DNA of 64,000 bases from assembly GCF_020524085.2 (NCBI RefSeq), contig NZ_CP129016.1:1792001-1856000 (forward strand). The letters run 5' to 3'. This document shows, one piece after another, positions 59,494 through 64,000 of the stretch. Every line of letters starts with the position of its first letter. Position 1 is the stretch's first letter. The position numbers and the translations under genes are program-made. This DNA comes from Halobacillus litoralis. GTDB taxonomy: Bacteria > Bacillota > Bacilli > Bacillales > Halobacillaceae. The notes under the pieces were generated by a model. That model had not been told where the DNA came from and made no database searches. It saw nothing but the letters and a program-made list of their open reading frames with translations.

Positions 59494-60081
59494 TTATTGT
59501 TCGTTTTTCTCCATTACTTTATCAATCAAGCCGTAGTCAACAGCTTCGTGGGCAGACATGAAGTTATCTCGGTCCGTGTCGCGTTCGATGACTTCCATTG
59601 GTTGTCCAGTACGCTCAGCAAGGATCTGGTTCAGCTTCTCACGCATCTTAATGATACGCTTCGCGTGAATTTCGATATCTGAAGCCTGACCTTGGGTGCC
59701 TCCAAGTGGTTGGTGAATCATAACTTCACTGTTTGGTAGTGCATAACGTTTACCTGGTTCACCGGCGTTCAGCAGGAATGCACCCATAGATGCAGCCATA
59801 CCTGTGCAGATTGTGGATACGTTCGGTTTGATGAACTGCATCGTATCATAAATCGCCATACCTGCCGTGATCGATCCACCAGGGGAGTTGATGTATAGGG
59901 AAATGTCTTTATCTGGGTCGTCAGCAGCAAGGAAAAGCAACTGCGCTACAACAGAGTTTGAGATGTTATCATCGATCGGGCTTCCCAGCATGATGATACG
60001 GTCTTTAAGTAAGCGGGAGTAAATATCATAAGCACGTTCTCCGCGGTTTGTTTGTTCAATAACTGTAGGGACTAAATTCAT
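59494..60081 (-). CDS. clpP: ATP-dependent Clp protease proteolytic subunit
   Basis: The barrel serine protease that works with ClpC, ClpX and ClpE in stress, competence and sporulation proteolysis. The 195-residue protein has the catalytic Ser in [13 protein letters not shown] (about 98), His in MIHQPLGG (about 123) and Asp in [10 protein letters not shown] (about 172). It starts [19 protein letters not shown] with AGGAGG upstream on the bottom strand. A CtsR operator overlaps its promoter. Confidence 0.97.
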   Translation of the reverse strand: MNLVPTVIEQTNRGERAYDIYSRLLKDRIIMLGSPIDDNISNSVVAQLLFLAADDPDKDISLYINSPGGSITAGMAIYDTMQFIKPNVSTICTGMAASMGAFLLNAGEPGKRYALPNSEVMIHQPLGGTQGQASDIEIHAKRIIKMREKLNQILAERTGQPMEVIERDTDRDNFMSAHEAVDYGLIDKVMEKNEQ

Positions 60082-60127
60082 TTGTAATTCCTCCTTAACA
60101 TCAAATTAATAATGATGGAATACATTC

Positions 60128-60158
60128 ATCATACCTATAAGGTCAATAAAGGTCAAAC
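60128..60158 (-). promoter_or_regulatory. CtsR operator and sigma-A promoter of clpP
   Basis: Top-strand AGGTCAATAAAGGTCAAA (60140-60157) is a direct heptad repeat matching the CtsR operator GGTCAAANANRGGTCAAA at most positions. Read on the bottom strand the promoter is TTGACC, 17 bases, TATGAT (60156 down to 60128), so the operator covers -35 and spacer. Predicts heat-shock derepression of clpP. Confidence 0.9.
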
Positions 60159-60338
60159 AAAAACAATCGACCTTTTATCCTTTATTTCAGCAAGGTTTGT
60201 TATGCCTTTTAAGTATGAAAAACGGTTATTCTTATTCGTTCTATGTGATGTGTTCCAATTCCTTCTACCATCATACCCTAATTTTACCTATATAAACGTC
60301 CAAACCTATAATAAAGCTACATGGCAAGATGGACATTA

Positions 60339-60449
60339 TATTGAGATGTTTTGAGGGTTCGTTACTGAATTGAGCGTCAGTGGTGGGTGGGAAGCGAATC
60401 TTTACCCGTAGCCCTAAGCTCTTATAAAAGCTTCGAAACAGATTCTTCA
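60339..60449 (+). repeat. Dispersed hairpin element, copy 4
   Basis: Blocks in order: TATTGAGATGTTTTGAGGG, TTCGTTACT, GTCAGTGGTGGGTGGGAAG, CGAATCTTTACCC, GTAGCCCTAAGC, AAAAGCTTCGAAACAGATTC. GAATCT and AGATTC pair perfectly and close the inner part. Strongest similarity is to copies 1 and 2. It lies between the clpP promoter and the tRNA-Arg promoter. Confidence 0.78.
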
Positions 60450-60483
60450 CAAGGGAGCTTTTCTGGAAGATCATAAAAATGGG

Positions 60484-60512
60484 TTGCGTTTTTTGGTGAT
60501 TCTACTTATAAT
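60484..60512 (+). promoter_or_regulatory. Promoter of tRNA-Arg
   Basis: TTGCGT, 17-base spacer, perfect TATAAT, ending 20 bases before the tRNA. Confidence 0.85.
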
Positions 60513-60528
60513 ATTAAATGCATGTCGC

Positions 60529-60608
<80 letters not shown>

Positions 60609-60614
60609 CTAAAT

Positions 60615-60653
60615 AAAAGGACCTTCCTTGAAAGTAAGGAAGGTCCTTTTTTT
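60615..60653 (+). terminator. Terminator of tRNA-Arg
   Basis: AAAAGGACCTTCCTT and AAGGAAGGTCCTTTT around GAAAGT. Confidence 0.95.
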
Positions 60654-60868
60654 ACAAAAATATCATTATATTAATATATAAAAATCTCTTTGAATTTTAG
60701 TAGTTACAATAGTGTTATTTAAATATTAATTGAACAGAAATCTCACAGGAATTATACGAACGTTTATTTGGTTTTATTATCGTCATGTAGGTTCTTTTTG
60801 CCTTATTTGTGTGTTATGATTGAATAAATAAAGTCAGACTTTTCGCTTTATTTAGAAGAGGGGTATTT

Positions 60869-61093
60869 ATGACAAACCTAATCCGTTACAAAATGTTGTC
60901 GACCGAAGAGGTTTCTGAAGACAGGCGGATTCACTTGTTCGATATGCAGGAACAGCAAAAGTTATCCTTCAACTATAAGTCATTGAAGCGAACACCTGAA
61001 AATTATGTAGGTGAAGAATTAGCTCATTTCTTGGATAAGCGTAAGTTGAAAATCGATAATGGTTTTTATGATAAAAAAGGACATGCTTCCTGA
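60869..61093 (+). CDS. Hypothetical 74-residue protein
   Basis: A small charged cytosolic protein with GAGGGG 8-13 bases before the ATG at 60869. Sequence features: MQEQQKLSFNYKSLKRTPEN (about 27-46) and a basic C-terminus. A terminator (GACATGCTTC with GAAGCGTGTC, then T run, 61080-61108) overlaps the gene end, so it is a single-gene unit. The 215-base gap before it is AT-rich with promoter-like TTATTTGTGTGTTATGAT; nothing else seen. I do not recognise the family. Confidence 0.7.
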   Translation: MTNLIRYKMLSTEEVSEDRRIHLFDMQEQQKLSFNYKSLKRTPENYVGEELAHFLDKRKLKIDNGFYDKKGHAS

Positions 61094-61108
61094 AGCGTGT
61101 CTTTTTTT
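61079..61108 (+). terminator. Terminator of the 74-residue protein gene
   Basis: GGACATGCTTC and GAAGCGTGTC around CT, followed by seven T; overlaps the last codons. Confidence 0.85.
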
Positions 61109-61190
61109 GTGTAAGAAGTTCTGGAGGAGGATGGATGTTGGAGCGTATCCTTTGGTATGATGAAGATGAAAAATTCAGGGAGGCTTGTGC

Positions 61191-61412
61191 ATGTCTGAAG
61201 TCATATTATATGTAAAAGAAAACTGTGGATTATGTGAAGAAGTCAAAGATCTAATATCACTGTTCGACGTCAAAGTAGTAATGGTGGATATTGAAAAAGA
61301 TCCAGAACTATTAGAGAAGTATATGCTTGAGGTACCGGTGTTAAAAATCGGTGCGGAAGAGTTGGATTACCGTGAAATTGATTACATAAAACTAATGAAG
61401 CGTTTACAATGA
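61191..61412 (+). CDS. Glutaredoxin-like protein
   Basis: A 73-residue thioredoxin-fold protein. It has a redox motif CGLC (Cys about 12 and 15), the cis-Pro in EVPVLKIG (about 47) and alternating strand/helix pattern of the short glutaredoxin-like family (DUF836/YruB type). ATG at 61191 with AGGGAGG upstream. It may reduce protein disulfides or bacillithiol mixed disulfides, but this is inference. A single gene between the hypothetical protein and cggR. Confidence 0.8.
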   Translation: MSEVILYVKENCGLCEEVKDLISLFDVKVVMVDIEKDPELLEKYMLEVPVLKIGAEELDYREIDYIKLMKRLQ

Positions 61413-61432
61413 AAAACGTCTAGGTTTTCACT

Positions 61433-61461
61433 TGCACGAGGACTACCCCACTGTTAATATA
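61433..61461 (+). promoter_or_regulatory. Promoter of the cggR-gapA operon
   Basis: TTGCAC, 17-base spacer, TAATAT, about 100 bases before cggR and directly ahead of the CggR operator. Confidence 0.75.
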
Positions 61462-61493
61462 AAGTTGAAATAAGATATTTTTTTGCTCCGAGC

Positions 61494-61533
61494 GGGACAT
61501 AATATGACTAGCTGGGACGTAATACATCCCGGT
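61494..61533 (+). promoter_or_regulatory. CggR operator
   Basis: Two direct copies of (C/T)GGGAC (61494-61499 and 61514-61519) spaced exactly 20 bases apart, followed by TACATCCCGG. The 20-base repeat of CGGGAC is the pattern I recall for the B. subtilis CggR site downstream of its promoter. Predicts roadblock repression relieved by fructose-1,6-bisphosphate. Confidence 0.88.
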
Positions 61534-61563
61534 TGGTACCATTTCAAAGAAGGGGCTTTTTCC

Positions 61564-62592
61564 ATGAGAGCGTTCATCGACTTACAAAAAAAATTATTCC
61601 CGGATGTCCTGGACGTTATACAGCGCCGTTATCAGCTGTTGTATTACATCCAGATCATGCAGCCTGTAGGCCGAAGAGCGTTAGCTGAAAGTGTTGAGCT
61701 GGCTGAACGTACGGTCCGAAGCGAAGTGGACTTTCTGAATAAACAAGGGGCTGTAGAGATTACCTCAAGAGGCATGCACTTAAGTTATGAAGGGCAGAAC
61801 ATTCTTGAGCAGTTAGCTGAGTTTATTAAAGAGGTCTCTGGGATTAAGGTTTTAGAACAACAATTAAAGGATAAATTAAATTTAGACTATGTCGTTGTTG
61901 TTCATGGTGATAGTGATGAGCTTAATTGGGTAAAACAAGAGATGGGAAAAGCATGTGTCCAGTATTTGAAAGAACATATGTCGCCTGACCAGGCGATAGC
62001 CATTACAGGCGGAACAACGATGGCATCCGTCGCACAAGTAATGACGCCGCTGTCCGGAGCTGATCAGTGCTTATACGTACCTGCGCGTGGAGGCTTAGGT
62101 GAAAGAGTTGAAACCAGGCCAACACAATCTGTGCGGAAATGGCGAAAAAAGCACGTGGTGACTATCGTCTTTTATATGTACCCGATCCTCTCAGTGAGGA
62201 ATCCTATCAGACGATAAAAGAAGAGCCTTCGATTAAAGAAGTGCTGGATATCATCCGTAACGCTGAAATCGTTATCCACGGAGTAGGCGATGCGCTTACG
62301 ATGGCAGAACGGAGAAAGACTTCCCCCTGAGCAGTTGGAATTAATCAAAAAGCATAACGCAGTAGGCGAAGCTTTTGGTTACTATTTCAATGTAGAGGGT
62401 GAGATCGTTCACAAAGTTCGTACGGTCGGTCTTCAATTAGAAGATCTGAAGCGTGCGAAACATGTCATTGCTGTTGCAGGTGGACGTTCGAAAGCACAAG
62501 CCATCTCATCTTATTTCCAACCGGGCCAGAGTAATGTCCTGATCACTGATGAAGGGGCAGCCCAAGAGTTAATAAGGGATTTATCCCTTTAA
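61564..62592 (+). CDS. cggR: Central glycolytic genes regulator CggR, with two frameshifts
   Basis: A SorC/DeoR-type repressor of gapA-pgk-tpi-pgm-eno, inactivated by fructose-1,6-bisphosphate. It opens MRAFIDLQKKLFPDVLDV with a helix-turn-helix (about 35-60, GRRALAESVELAERTVRSEV in pieces) and a sugar-binding domain (ITGGTTMASVAQ). After GLGERVE the frame shifts: one A is missing from the run at 62111-62113 (four expected). The family text resumes as MAKKARGDYRLLYVPDP. A second break lies near 62323-62327, where one extra C in a C5 run separates AERRKT from EQLELIKKHNAVGEAFGYYFN. Correcting both gives one protein of about 342 residues ending RDLSL. An upstream in-frame extension covers the operator and is not coding. 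Confidence 0.92.
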
Positions 62593-62630
62593 ATAAATAT
62601 GATTTCAATCATCCTAAGGAGGAATTTTGC

Positions 62631-63638
62631 ATGACAGTAAGAATTGGTATTAACGGATTTGGACGTATTGGACGTAATGTTTTCCGTGCTGCTTTGAACA
62701 ACAATGAAGTAGAGGTAGTAGCGGTTAACGACTTGACTGATGCAAACATGCTTGCACACTTGCTTCAATACGATACTGTACACGGTAAGCTTGAGCAAGA
62801 AGTGACAACAAACGGTGACAACCTGATTGTCGGCGGAAAAGAAGTCAAAGTACTTTCTGAAAAAGATCCAGCTCAACTTGGTTGGGGAGATCTTGGTGTA
62901 GATATCGTGATCGAATCTACAGGTCGCTTCACTCAGCGTGACGATGCGAAGAAACACTTGGATGCAGGTGCTAAGAAAGTCGTTATCTCTGCTCCAGCGA
63001 AGCAAGAAGACCTTACAGTCGTTATGGGTGTAAACGAAGATCAGTACGACAAAGATTCTCACCACGTCATCTCTAACGCATCTTGCACAACGAACTGCTT
63101 GGCTCCATACGCAAAAGTTCTTGACGAGAAGTTCGGACTTAAGCGCGGTATGATGACAACTGTTCACTCTTACACGAACGACCAACAGATCCTTGATCTT
63201 CCACACAAAGATTACCGTCGTGCTCGTGCAGCTGCTGAGAACATCATCCCAACGACAACTGGTGCTGCACAAGCCGTTGCAAAAGTTCTTCCACACCTTG
63301 ATGGCAAGCTTAGCGGTATGGCGATGCGTGTACCAACATCCAACGTTTCCATCGTAGACTTGGTTGCTGAACTTGATAAAGATGTAACAGCTGAAGAAGT
63401 GAACGAAGCTCTTCGCGCAGAAGCTGAAGGTAACCTTAAAGGAATCCTTGGCTACAGTGACGAGCCACTTGTTTCCACGGACTACAATGGCAACACTCAC
63501 TCTTCTATCATTGATGGTCTTTCTACACTAATCCTTGAAAACAACATGGTTAAAATCGTTTCTTGGTATGACAACGAAACTGGTTACTCTAACCGTTGTG
63601 TAGACTTGGCTGTATACCTTAAAAACCAAGGCTTGTAA
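62631..63638 (+). CDS. gapA: Glyceraldehyde-3-phosphate dehydrogenase (glycolytic)
   Basis: NAD-dependent oxidation of GAP to 1,3-bisphosphoglycerate. The 335-residue enzyme has NAD-binding INGFGRIGRNVFRAAL (about 6-21), the nucleophile in SNASCTTNCLAP (Cys about 152) and the C-terminal SWYDNETGYSNR. AAGGAGG precedes the ATG. Position after cggR makes this the glycolytic GapA rather than the gluconeogenic GapB. Codon use looks strongly biased to preferred codons, as expected for a highly expressed gene. Confidence 0.97.
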   Translation: MTVRIGINGFGRIGRNVFRAALNNNEVEVVAVNDLTDANMLAHLLQYDTVHGKLEQEVTTNGDNLIVGGKEVKVLSEKDPAQLGWGDLGVDIVIESTGRFTQRDDAKKHLDAGAKKVVISAPAKQEDLTVVMGVNEDQYDKDSHHVISNASCTTNCLAPYAKVLDEKFGLKRGMMTTVHSYTNDQQILDLPHKDYRRARAAAENIIPTTTGAAQAVAKVLPHLDGKLSGMAMRVPTSNVSIVDLVAELDKDVTAEEVNEALRAEAEGNLKGILGYSDEPLVSTDYNGNTHSSIIDGLSTLILENNMVKIVSWYDNETGYSNRCVDLAVYLKNQGL

Positions 63639-63676
63639 TATCTGAGCCTTTTTAGAAAATACTATGAAAAAGCTGG

Positions 63677-63711
63677 AAAGGAGGAGGTCTCAGGTCCTCC
63701 TCCTTTATCCA
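63677..63711 (+). terminator. Hairpin between gapA and pgk
   Basis: AAAGGAGGAGG and CCTCCTCCTTT form perfect 11-base arms around TCTCAGGT, with a short T stretch. It may partially terminate or stabilise the upstream message, giving higher gapA than downstream levels. Confidence 0.8.
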
Positions 63712-63817
63712 TGTTTTTTCGCATCCTGCTTATCGGCGTTTCTGCACAATGAAACTGTGGAAACGTACATAAGGGCAGGCGATGAACCTGACCACAAACC
63801 AAGGAGGTTGTCATTCT

Positions 63818-64000
63818 ATGAATAAGAAAACAATCCGCGATGTTGAAGTGCAAGGAAAAACGGTCTTTTGCCGTGTGGACTTCAACGTACCGATGAGTGA
63901 GGGAGAAGTCACAGACGACACTCGAATCAAAGCTGCCCTCCCTACAATCAAGCACCTGACTGGAAACGGTGCGAAAGTCATTCTTGCCAGTCACCTTGGA
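63818..64000 (+). CDS. pgk: Phosphoglycerate kinase, 3' end beyond the window
   Basis: Makes ATP from 1,3-bisphosphoglycerate in lower glycolysis. The first 61 codons are present: [16 protein letters not shown], then the substrate-binding [20 protein letters not shown] and ILASHLG. AAGGAGG lies 9 bases before the ATG. The rest of the operon (tpi, pgm, eno) would be expected to follow. Confidence 0.96.
   Translation, partial: MNKKTIRDVEVQGKTVFCRVDFNVPMSEGEVTDDTRIKAALPTIKHLTGNGAKVILASHLG

Noticed and set aside
60112..60354. 80-codon frame upstream of clpP on the plus strand
   Set aside because: It covers the clpP promoter and CtsR operator and runs into hairpin element copy 4; no ribosome-binding site.
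61483..61563. Earlier start for cggR overlapping the operator
   Set aside because: That stretch contains the CggR operator, and the family's N-terminus (FIDLQKKLFPDVLDV) begins just after the ATG at 61564, which has a GAAGGGG site upstream.
62589..63500. A 303-codon open frame on the bottom strand inside gapA
   Set aside because: Shadow of the strongly biased gapA codons; composition (Cys, Val, Phe rich) is not protein-like.

Overview
The window is chromosomal DNA of a low-to-moderate GC Gram-positive endospore-former lineage bacterium (Bacillaceae). Gene order follows the Bacillus subtilis fliS-hpf-secA-prfB ... uvrBA ... hprK-lgt ... his ... yvcIJK-whiA-crh ... clpP ... cggR-gapA-pgk axis. 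Protein details (a prfC gene, acidic residues, an uncommon minJ neighbourhood) fit the moderately halophilic group around Halobacillus. The genus is an inference from recall, not from a search.

Layout. 0-6.5 kb: end of the flagellar cluster (fliS, fliT), a decayed cell-wall-binding (CWB2) remnant, hpf behind a sigma-B promoter, secA and prfB. 6.5-13 kb: gtaB, a YitT protein, cccB, ftsE (without ftsX), ctpB and an interrupted minJ. 13-24.8 kb is a block not found between minJ and uvrB in B. subtilis: a DUF1835 protein, a Fur-controlled siderophore ATPase, a PAS-GGDEF cyclase, a HAD hydrolase, a membrane protein, a CtaA-like protein, a SWIM-SNF2 helicase and prfC. 24.8-37 kb: LexA-controlled uvrBA, yojF-bshB2 (bacillithiol), yvlB-yvlD, and the hprK-lgt-yvoD-ppaX-yvoF-glpP run. 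37-46.4 kb: glpFK and glpD with GlpP-type leader terminators, a tubby-like membrane protein, and a MerR-controlled acyl-CoA operon. 46.6-55.3 kb: the full hisZGDBHAFI operon, a TPR protein and trxB. 55.4-64 kb: yvcI-rapZ-yvcK-whiA-crh, clpP (opposite strand, CtsR operator), tRNA-Arg(CCG), two small genes, and cggR-gapA-pgk (pgk runs off the end).

Functional themes. Carbon catabolite control is unusually complete here: HprK, PpaX, Crh, RapZ, YvcK, GlpP and CggR all lie within about 31 kb of the glycerol and lower-glycolysis genes they act on or sense. Other themes are translation termination (prfB, prfC), DNA repair (uvrBA), cell division (ftsE, minJ, whiA) and thiol homeostasis (trxB, bshB2, a glutaredoxin-like protein).

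Two things stand out. First, seven single-base indels break otherwise intact genes (secA, HAD, ctaA-like, glpF, yvcI, cggR twice). Six of the seven lie in homopolymers, which looks like sequencing error rather than decay. Second, the intergenic regions carry two dispersed palindromic families: four copies of a roughly 110-bp hairpin element (one with a long loop insert), and three hairpins with GACC/GGTC cores that bracket the SNF2 and prfC genes. No CRISPR array, transposase, prophage or rRNA gene was seen.
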